Positions 15,063 to 21,474 of a stretch of 38,340 nt of DNA are shown one piece after another (the stretch's first letter is position 1; each line of letters begins with the position of its first letter). The DNA lies in contig CAZPFS010000018.1 of the NCBI GenBank assembly GCA_964585925.1, positions 1 through 38,340 of the forward strand, written 5' to 3'. A program made the translations under genes and the position numbers. A model generated the notes under the pieces. The model was given only the letters and a program-made list of their open reading frames with translations. It was not told where the DNA came from and did no database searches. The DNA is from JAAZLS01 sp964585925. Lineage in GTDB: Bacteria > Bacillota > Dethiobacteria > DTU022.

Positions 15063-16505
15063 ATGGAAAAAGAATTTGTAAAAGAGATCACCCCCCGGTC
15101 AAAGGATTACTCCCAGTGGTATATCGATGTGGTTTTGAAAGCGGAGCTGATGGACTATGCCCCGGTGAAGGGATGCATGGCGATCCGTCCTTACGGTTAC
15201 GCCATCTGGGAGAAATTTCAGGAGCTGCTGGATCGCCGCATAAAGGAGACCGGGCACCAGAATGCTTATTTCCCCCTATTTATTCCACACACCCTTCTGC
15301 AAAAAGAAGCCGAACACGTGGCCGGGTTTGCGCCGGAAGTCGCACTGGTCACCAAAGGCGGGGACGAGGTGTTGAGCGAGCCGCTGGTGATCCGTCCCAC
15401 TTCGGAAGCTATAATTTGTGATTTTTATTCCCGCTGGATCCAGTCCTGGCGGGATCTGCCGGTGCTGATCAACCAGTGGTGCAATGTGGTCCGCTGGGAA
15501 AAATCCACCCGCCCCTTTCTAAGGACCTCTGAATTTTTATGGCAGGAGGGGCACACCTGTCACCGCACCGCGGAGGAGGCGGAGGAAGAAACGCGGAAGA
15601 TGCTTGCCGTATACAAAGATTTTATCGAAACCGAACTGGCCATCCCGGTGATCGAAGGTCAGAAAACAGAGCGGGAAAAATTTGCCGGGGCGCTTTGCAC
15701 CTATGCCGTAGAGGCGCTGATGAGCGACGGGAAAGCCTTGCAGGCCGGCACCTCCCACAATCTGGGCCAACACTTCGCCCAGGTTTTTGACATTACCTTC
15801 TCCGATCAGGATGATCAGCTGAAGCACGTCTGGCAGACCTCGTGGGGGGTGTCCACCCGGCTGATCGGGGCGCTGATCATGGTTCATGGTGATGACCGGG
15901 GTTTGATTATACCTCCCAGAGTGGCTCCCCTCCAGACCGTGCTGGTTCCCATTATTACCAAAAAAATGCGGGAAGAAGTTTTAAGGAGGGCTAAAGAAAT
16001 AACTTCTCACCTGGCCGGGCAGGGGATCCGGATTCACCTGGACGACCGGGAGGAGTACTCACCCGGATGGAAATTCAATCAGTGGGAGATGAAGGGCGTA
16101 CCGGTGCGCTTGGAACTGGGCCCCCGGGATCTGGAAAATGAACAGGTGATATTGGTTCGCCGCCACGATGGTTCCCGGGAAACCATTTTACTCAATGAAC
16201 TTTCCAGCCGACTTCCACTGCTGCTGGAAAATGTTCAGTCCGCGCTGTTTGAAAGGGCAAGAACTTTTCTGCAACAAAATACCCATCATTGCCGTGATTA
16301 CCGTCAGTTTGCGGGCATGATTGAGGAAAAACGGGGTCTGTACCTTGTTCCCTGGTGCGGTGATCCCGAGTGTGAAAACAAGATAAAAAATGACACGAGG
16401 GCCACCATACGCTGTATTCCTTTCGGCTTAACCCCGGCAGGAAAGGAGTGTCTGGTGTGCGGGAAACCGGCGGTGTATCCGGTATATCTTGGCCGTTCCT
16501 ACTAG
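15063..16505 (+). CDS. proS: Prolyl-tRNA synthetase, archaeal/eukaryote-like type
   Basis: A 480-residue class II aminoacyl-tRNA synthetase that charges tRNA-Pro. It is the short (archaeal-type, ProS type 3) form without the bacterial editing insertion. It starts KEITPRSKDYSQWYIDVV and has the class II block VIRPTSEAIICDFYSRWI. The proline-site region is WQEGHTCHRTAEEA and the anticodon-domain region is GWKFNQWEMKGVPVRLELG. A C-terminal zinc-type extension carries Cys residues in CGDPECENK and CLVCGKPA. The ATG follows GGAGG by eight to nine bases. The frame stays open upstream, but that part lacks a ribosome site. It ends two bases from the convergent TetR stop. No T-box leader was found. 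Confidence 0.96.
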   Translation: MEKEFVKEITPRSKDYSQWYIDVVLKAELMDYAPVKGCMAIRPYGYAIWEKFQELLDRRIKETGHQNAYFPLFIPHTLLQKEAEHVAGFAPEVALVTKGGDEVLSEPLVIRPTSEAIICDFYSRWIQSWRDLPVLINQWCNVVRWEKSTRPFLRTSEFLWQEGHTCHRTAEEAEEETRKMLAVYKDFIETELAIPVIEGQKTEREKFAGALCTYAVEALMSDGKALQAGTSHNLGQHFAQVFDITFSDQDDQLKHVWQTSWGVSTRLIGALIMVHGDDRGLIIPPRVAPLQTVLVPIITKKMREEVLRRAKEITSHLAGQGIRIHLDDREEYSPGWKFNQWEMKGVPVRLELGPRDLENEQVILVRRHDGSRETILLNELSSRLPLLLENVQSALFERARTFLQQNTHHCRDYRQFAGMIEEKRGLYLVPWCGDPECENKIKNDTRATIRCIPFGLTPAGKECLVCGKPAVYPVYLGRSY

Positions 16506-16507
16506 GT

Positions 16508-17140
16508 TCAGGTTATTGATCCCGGTTTTATAAACAGCCCTTCGTAGATCATATTGGTCAAAAAAGTGCTCAGGTATTGAATATCCGTTTCGTTTTCCTG
16601 TACTACTTCCCACAGGAAACGCTCTATCAGGAGCACATTGGCCTTGGCTGCTTTTACCGGATCGAGGTCCGGTTTAGCCAGCCCGTGTTGTTGAGCCTGG
16701 TTGATTACCCGGGAGATGCTGTCAATAAAGTGAGATTTCATGGTTTCCCAGTAGTTGTAAATGCCTTCCGTCTGGCCCAGGGCTTCCTGCAGCACCTTCA
16801 TTACCGGGCGGTGTTGTTCGGCCAGGCGAAGAGAAGTTTCTATAACGCTGTGGTAAGTATCCCAGGCTTCCTTGTAGCCGGCAAAGGTAAACGGTACTTT
16901 CAGCAGAGCATAGAATTCATCCAGAAGTCCATCCAGGATTTTGGCCAGAATGTCATCTTTCCCTTTAAAATGGCTGTATACCGTTCCATATCCTACGTTT
17001 GCCTGGTTGCTGATTTTGGTGATAGTGGTTTTTTTGTAACCTTCCGTTAAAAAAAGGTTTAAAGCAGTATCTAAAATAAGAGTGCGGGTTATGCGGCTGC
17101 GAAGATAACGGCGAGGTCTCTTGGTTTCCAGTTTTTTCAT
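16508..17140 (-). CDS. TetR/AcrR family transcriptional regulator
   Basis: A 210-residue regulator. Residues 12-60 hold the TetR helix-turn-helix domain (LILDTALNLFLTEGYKKTTI, then TKISNQANVGYGTVYSHFKG and KDDILAKIL). The remaining 150 residues are an all-helical ligand-binding and dimerisation domain with no recognisable specificity. The ATG at 17138-17140 follows a G-rich site (GGGGGGGG, five bases). An ATG at 17182 would add residues with no resemblance to the family. It has its own promoter at 17184-17212. The divergent neighbour is a metallophosphoesterase gene, and the shared 157-base region could hold its operator. No efflux or fatty-acid gene is adjacent, so the regulon is unknown. 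Confidence 0.9.
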   Translation of the reverse strand: MKKLETKRPRRYLRSRITRTLILDTALNLFLTEGYKKTTITKISNQANVGYGTVYSHFKGKDDILAKILDGLLDEFYALLKVPFTFAGYKEAWDTYHSVIETSLRLAEQHRPVMKVLQEALGQTEGIYNYWETMKSHFIDSISRVINQAQQHGLAKPDLDPVKAAKANVLLIERFLWEVVQENETDIQYLSTFLTNMIYEGLFIKPGSIT

Positions 17141-17183
17141 CTGAACCCCCCCCGAAAGGATTGGACAAATAGCATGTACCACA

Positions 17184-17212
17184 ATTATATCGCTCTTTTT
17201 TTAAATATACAA
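17184..17212 (-). promoter_or_regulatory. SigA-type promoter for the TetR gene, with possible operator arms
   Basis: On the minus strand TTGTAT (17212-17207) and TATAAT (17189-17184) are 17 bases apart. TATACA (17206-17211) and TGTATA (17228-17233) form an inverted repeat spanning the -35 region, which is a possible but unproven autoregulatory site. Confidence 0.6.
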
Positions 17213-17297
17213 ACAAATTTTTTCAAATGTATATAAAGTCATGCAATTTTATCTTTTTTTTGCTGGAGACAATCAACTAGATTAGAGGTGAGAATAC

Positions 17298-18032
17298 ATG
17301 GCCATATATGCCTTGGGTGATTTGCACCTGTCCCATTCGGGAGAAAAACCGATGGGGGTATTCGGGCCCGAATGGGAAAACCATCCCCAAAAAATCAAGG
17401 AAAATTGGAACCGGGTGGTATCTCCCGGTGATCTGGTTATCGTGCCCGGCGATATATCCTGGGCCATGCGCCCCGGGGAAGCGAAAGCGGATCTCAATTG
17501 GCTGGCTGCCTTGAATGGACAAAAATTGCTGGTGCGGGGCAATCACGATTACTGGTGGAGTGCTATCGGGAGAGTCCGCGAGATGTTGCCCCCCGGTATT
17601 TACGCCATTCAAAATGACTGTTTCCGCTGGGGCCGGTGGACAATCTGCGGGACCCGGGGATGGCTTTGCCCCGGGGATGAAAATTATGATCCCGAACTCG
17701 ACCAAAAAATATACCTGCGGGAAATTCACCGCCTGCGTCTCTCTTTGGAGAGCAGCGGATTACAGGGTGAATCGGTCGACATCATCTGTGCCCTGCATTA
17801 TCCCCCGGTCAGCAAAATAATGGAATCCAGCGGGTTCAGCGAACTCATGGAACAATGGGCGGTAAGAATTTGTATATACGGGCATGTTCACAGTCTGGGC
17901 CGGGAAAAGGTATTCACCGGGATGCGGCGGGGAATCAGCTATCATTATGTGGCTGCAGACGGGGCGGAATTTACCCCGCTTTGTCTGGTTGCCGAGAACG
18001 ATCCCGATTTCAAGCCCGGTTTTTCCGTTTAG
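17298..18032 (+). CDS. Metallophosphoesterase (calcineurin-like)
   Basis: A 244-residue cytoplasmic enzyme with the full dimetal signature: DLHLS (Asp8, His10), PGDISW (Asp52), GNHDYWW (Asn82, His83) and a C-terminal GHVHS. It resembles the compact metallophosphoesterases of Clostridia of YkuE/YfcE style, but the substrate (a phosphodiester, nucleotide or protein phosphate) cannot be deduced. GAGGTGA precedes the ATG by six bases. It is transcribed divergently from the TetR gene and its 3' end overlaps the convergent rhomboid gene by 23 bases. It is complete, with no signal peptide. Confidence 0.9.
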   Translation: MAIYALGDLHLSHSGEKPMGVFGPEWENHPQKIKENWNRVVSPGDLVIVPGDISWAMRPGEAKADLNWLAALNGQKLLVRGNHDYWWSAIGRVREMLPPGIYAIQNDCFRWGRWTICGTRGWLCPGDENYDPELDQKIYLREIHRLRLSLESSGLQGESVDIICALHYPPVSKIMESSGFSELMEQWAVRICIYGHVHSLGREKVFTGMRRGISYHYVAADGAEFTPLCLVAENDPDFKPGFSV

Positions 18033-18705
18033 ACCTCAACCCGACAACCACACCGATGATAAACCCCCCGATGTGGGCCCACCAGGCCACCGCCTGCATT
18101 TCCGGGGCGATGCCCGCGGTGAAGGCGTTGGACAGTTGCAGCAGAAACCAGAGTGCCAGGAAAATTACTGCCGGGATACGGATCAGGGTAATAAAAAAAC
18201 CCAGGGGGACCAGGGTGAGCACCCTGGAATGGGGATATAAAATCAAATAGGCTCCCAGAACTCCGGCGATTGCCCCACTGGCCCCGATTACCGGGACCGG
18301 AGAAAAGGGAGCGCTGATCAGGTGAAGCAATTGGCCCCCCATACCCATGAACAGATATGTGATCAGGTAACCAGGATGCCCCAGGCAACCCTCGATATTA
18401 TCCCCGAACACCCACAGGTACAGCATGTTGCCGATCAGATGAAGCCAACCCCCGTGGAGAAAATTAGCGGTGATCAGGGTGAGCAGAACCGGCCACAGTA
18501 TGGACCAGTTGAAACCGGAGCTCAAAAATGCCTGAAAGCCCCCGGCGACCTGTTGGGGGACGGTCCCGTAACGGGCGACAAAGTAATAAAGCTCCCGGGG
18601 GGCCAGTGTTTGCTGATACAAAAAAATCAGGACATTGGCCAAAATGATGGCGATATTTACCGCCGGGAATTTTTTGCTGGGGATGGTATCTTTTAAGGGG
18701 ATCAT
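18010..18705 (-). CDS. Rhomboid family intramembrane serine protease
   Basis: A 231-residue membrane protein with six or seven hydrophobic helices. The catalytic motif GASGAIAGV places the nucleophile at Ser143, and the partner His211 is in AHIGGF. Helix 2 carries HGGWLHLIGNM with the oxyanion residues His84 or His89 and Asn93. It therefore has a complete Ser-His dyad and should cleave other membrane proteins within the bilayer. The natural substrate is unknown. The ATG follows AGGAGG by six bases. A promoter is visible just upstream (18724-18753), giving a very short leader. The gene overlaps the convergent metallophosphoesterase end. Confidence 0.94.
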   Translation of the reverse strand: MIPLKDTIPSKKFPAVNIAIILANVLIFLYQQTLAPRELYYFVARYGTVPQQVAGGFQAFLSSGFNWSILWPVLLTLITANFLHGGWLHLIGNMLYLWVFGDNIEGCLGHPGYLITYLFMGMGGQLLHLISAPFSPVPVIGASGAIAGVLGAYLILYPHSRVLTLVPLGFFITLIRIPAVIFLALWFLLQLSNAFTAGIAPEMQAVAWWAHIGGFIIGVVVGLRSKRKNRA

Positions 18706-18723
18706 TTTTTTCCCTCCTGTGAT

Positions 18724-18753
18724 ATTATATCTTTATATGTAAAAAGATTTCAA
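18724..18753 (-). promoter_or_regulatory. SigA-type promoter for the rhomboid gene
   Basis: On the minus strand TTGAAA (18753-18748) and TATAAT (18729-18724) are 18 bases apart. The -10 hexamer lies only a few bases before the AGGAGG site, so the leader would be about 12-15 bases. Confidence 0.6.
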
Positions 18754-18863
18754 TACCTGAGGGCAGGCGGAAGAAAGGCCCGGCATACCGGGTTCAGGCT
18801 TGAAAAAAAAGTACAAGCAGGTTTTACTTTGCAAATATGGAGAGGCCGGAAGGATTATCTCAA

Positions 18864-18893
18864 TTCCAGGAGAATTATATAATTATTTATAAT
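18864..18893 (+). promoter_or_regulatory. Possible promoter of the NuoE/NuoF/Fdh-like operon
   Basis: TATAAT at 18888-18893 is preceded at 18 bases by a weak -35, TTCCAG (18864-18869), in a very AT-rich stretch. It is 38 bases before the first start codon. The -10 is good and the -35 poor, so activation by a regulator would be plausible. Confidence 0.35.
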
Positions 18894-18931
18894 ATTTGTA
18901 TTTATTAAAATTACTGTAAGGAGGTAGAGAG

Positions 18932-19414
18932 ATGGCGGAGGAGAGTCAAATTCATCAGGAATTCGATCTTGATCTGGTTGATTCCCTGGTGGAGCCTTTT
19001 CTGGGCCGGCACGAGATGGCCATACCCATTCTTCAGGCGGCACAGGAACAATTTGGTTATCTGCCGCGGGTGGTGCTGGAACGCATAGCATGCAAAATGA
19101 AAATCCCCGTAAGCAGGCTGTTTGGTTTGGCCACCTTTTATGCTCAATTCAAGCTGCAGCCCCGGGGACGGAATATTATCCGGGTGTGCAAGGGCACTGC
19201 CTGCCATATACAGGGAGGACAAAAAATCGGGGAAAGAATCCAGGAGATACTGGGGATAGAGGTAGGCCAGACCACCCCCGATTTGTGTTTTACCCTGGAG
19301 GAGGTGGCCTGTATCGGCGCCTGCGCTTTGGCCCCGGTAATGATGATCAATGACGAACCCCACGGCCGTTTAACACCCGATCGGATCAAAGGCATATTAG
19401 AGCAGTATTCCTGA
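18932..19414 (+). CDS. NuoE-like [2Fe-2S] subunit (24 kDa / HydC type)
   Basis: A 160-residue thioredoxin-fold ferredoxin subunit. The helical N-terminal part is followed by the [2Fe-2S] ligands Cys86, Cys91 (CKGTAC), Cys127 and Cys131 (CIGAC), the exact spacing of complex I NuoE and of the HydC/HndA subunits of NAD(P)-linked hydrogenases and formate dehydrogenases. It would pass electrons between the flavin subunit downstream and its partners. AAGGAGG precedes the ATG by seven bases. It heads a four-gene operon with a small Cys-rich protein, a NuoF-like subunit and a formate-dehydrogenase-like subunit. It is full length with all ligands present. Confidence 0.93.
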   Translation: MAEESQIHQEFDLDLVDSLVEPFLGRHEMAIPILQAAQEQFGYLPRVVLERIACKMKIPVSRLFGLATFYAQFKLQPRGRNIIRVCKGTACHIQGGQKIGERIQEILGIEVGQTTPDLCFTLEEVACIGACALAPVMMINDEPHGRLTPDRIKGILEQYS

Positions 19415-19452
19415 CCGTGTTACCGGCAGCGATGTTACAAGGAGGTATCCAC

Positions 19453-19632
19453 ATGGAAAGGTTTATAGACCCTTGCTGTAAAAAATGTACCCACAGCGGC
19501 GCTACCCCCTGCAAGGATTTTATAAGGTGTTGTCTGGAGGGCCCCATATGTCACCAAGATCCATCCTGCACGGAGAAAAGAAAAAAGCTAATCGAAAAAG
19601 TGGAACTGGACGAAAACTTCGTTGTTTTCTAA
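19453..19632 (+). CDS. Small cysteine-rich protein in the NuoEF/Fdh operon
   Basis: A 59-residue protein with eight cysteines, arranged CCKKC, C, CC, C and C between residues 8 and 39, followed by a Lys/Glu helix and the ending ENFVVF. A perfect AAGGAGG lies seven bases before the ATG, so it is almost certainly translated. It sits 38 bases after the NuoE-like gene and 24 before the NuoF-like gene. The Cys pattern suggests a metal or iron-sulfur site (zinc knuckle or small ferredoxin-like), but I recognise no named family. It could be an assembly factor or an accessory subunit. Both ideas are inference. Confidence 0.75.
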   Translation: MERFIDPCCKKCTHSGATPCKDFIRCCLEGPICHQDPSCTEKRKKLIEKVELDENFVVF

Positions 19633-19656
19633 TATACGAGGGGGGGGTAATAAAAT

Positions 19657-21474
19657 TTGTTTGAGAAACACCTTTTAATATGCGGCGCAACCGGTTGCCT
19701 ATCCTCCGGCTCGGCTAAGATTCAAGAAGCCCTGGAACGGGAAATCAATGAGCGGGGTCTTGCCGACAGATTTCGCCTGGTCATGTCCGGCTGCCCCGGG
19801 TTTTGTGAGGTAGGTCCGATCATGGTGGTCTATCCGGACCGGGTATTTTACTGCCGGATCAAACCCGGGGATATTCCCGAATTGGTGGAAAAACATTTGC
19901 TGGGGGGCCAGGTGGTGGAGCGCCTTCTCTACCGCGGCCCGGATGTGGACGCCCCGGCCCGATTTTATGATCAGATCCCCTTCTATAAAAAACAAAAATT
20001 CAATGTTCTTCATAACTGCGGGGTGATCGATCCGGAAAGCATTGATGAATACATCATGAGGGGCGGTTACCGGGCTCTGTCCAGGGCGCTTGAAATGGAA
20101 TCGGCGGAAATCATCGACGAGGTCAAAAAATCGGGTTTGCGGGGGCGCGGCGGCGCCGGGTTTCCTACCGGGCTGAAATGGGAGTTCACCTTTCGATCAC
20201 CCGGTGCAAAAAAATTTATCGTCTGTAACGCCGACGAGGGCGATCCCGGAGCGTTCATGGATCGCAGTATACTGGAGAGCGATCCCCACGCCCTGCTGGA
20301 GGGGATGATCATCGCCGGAAAAACCATCGGCAGCGATGAGGGTTACATTTATTGCCGGGCCGAGTACCCTCTGGCCATCAACCGGTTAAAAAACGCCATC
20401 TCCCGGGCCAAGGAATACGGGCTGCTCGGTGAAAATATTTTGGGTTATGGCGTTGATTTTGAGATACACATCAAGGAGGGGGCGGGAGCGTTTGTCTGCG
20501 GGGAAGAGACCGCCCTGATGGCCTCCATTGAAGGCCGGCGGGGGATGCCCCGTCCCAGGCCTCCTTTCCCGGCCCAGTCCGGGCTGTGGGGGAAGCCGAC
20601 CAATATAAACAATGTGGAAACCTATGCCAATATTCCTTTGATACTGAAACCGCAGGGCTGGGAGGATTACAGCCGGATCGGCACCGCCGGCAGCAAGGGA
20701 ACCAAGGTATTTGCGCTTGCCGGCAAAATCCGCAATACCGGGTTGTGCGAAGTGCCGATGGGAATTACCTTTCGGGAAATAATTTACGATATTGGCGGGG
20801 GGATAAAGGGCAACCGGGAATTCAAGGCTGTTCAGGCGGGGGGGCCTTCGGGAGGCTGTATCCCCAAAGAGCTGCTGGACCTGCATATTGACTACGATTC
20901 CTTGACCCAGGCGGGGGCTATCATGGGCTCCGGCGGGCTGGTGGTGATGGACGATCGCACCTGCATGGTGGACCTGGCCCGTTATTTCCTGAGTTTTACC
21001 CAAAAAGAATCCTGCGGCAAATGTATACCCTGCCGGGAGGGAACCAAGCGGATGCTTGAAATACTGGAGCGGATTACCGGAGGGCAGGGAGAGCCCGAAG
21101 ATCTGGATCGGCTGGAGGAACTGGCCTCGGTGATCAAAGACAGCGCCCTGTGTGGCTTGGGACAGACCTGTCCCAACCCGGTGCTGAGCACCATCCGCTA
21201 TTTCCGGGATGAATATGAGGAGCATATCAACCAGAAATTCTGCCGATCAGGAGTTTGCAAAGAGCTGTTCAGCTATACGATCGATCCCGAAAAGTGCACC
21301 GGCTGCGGCCGTTGTGTCAGGGTCTGCCCGGTGGGAGCGATTACCGGCGAGAGAAGGGATCCCCACCTTCTTAATTCCGATCTGTGTACAAGATGCGGCA
21401 GCTGTCTGGAAAAATGCCGTTTTGAAGCAATTGCCATTATCCCCCGAAGGAGGGAAGCCGATGTCAGCCATTAA
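19657..21474 (+). CDS. NuoF-like NADH-binding subunit (51 kDa / HydB type) with extra ferredoxin domains
   Basis: A 605-residue flavoprotein subunit. Domain order: an N-terminal thioredoxin-like [2Fe-2S] domain (Cys9, Cys14, Cys46, Cys50); the NuoF core with the FMN/NADH glycine-rich motif GRGGAGFPTG (163-172) and NADEGDPGAFMDRS; an SLBB domain; the N3 cluster motif SCGKCIPCREGTKRM with a later Cys; and two C-terminal [4Fe-4S] motifs, CTGCGRCVRVCP and CTRCGSCLEKC. This is the architecture of the diaphorase subunit of NAD-dependent, possibly electron-bifurcating, hydrogenases and formate dehydrogenases. The start is a TTG after a G-run. The end overlaps the next gene by 14 bases. Confidence 0.94.
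   Translation: MFEKHLLICGATGCLSSGSAKIQEALEREINERGLADRFRLVMSGCPGFCEVGPIMVVYPDRVFYCRIKPGDIPELVEKHLLGGQVVERLLYRGPDVDAPARFYDQIPFYKKQKFNVLHNCGVIDPESIDEYIMRGGYRALSRALEMESAEIIDEVKKSGLRGRGGAGFPTGLKWEFTFRSPGAKKFIVCNADEGDPGAFMDRSILESDPHALLEGMIIAGKTIGSDEGYIYCRAEYPLAINRLKNAISRAKEYGLLGENILGYGVDFEIHIKEGAGAFVCGEETALMASIEGRRGMPRPRPPFPAQSGLWGKPTNINNVETYANIPLILKPQGWEDYSRIGTAGSKGTKVFALAGKIRNTGLCEVPMGITFREIIYDIGGGIKGNREFKAVQAGGPSGGCIPKELLDLHIDYDSLTQAGAIMGSGGLVVMDDRTCMVDLARYFLSFTQKESCGKCIPCREGTKRMLEILERITGGQGEPEDLDRLEELASVIKDSALCGLGQTCPNPVLSTIRYFRDEYEEHINQKFCRSGVCKELFSYTIDPEKCTGCGRCVRVCPVGAITGERRDPHLLNSDLCTRCGSCLEKCRFEAIAIIPRRREADVSH

Noticed and set aside
20386..21225. Minus-strand frame of 279 codons inside the NuoF-like gene
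   Set aside because: It is a shadow of the NuoF-like coding sequence and contains no known domain or ribosome site.
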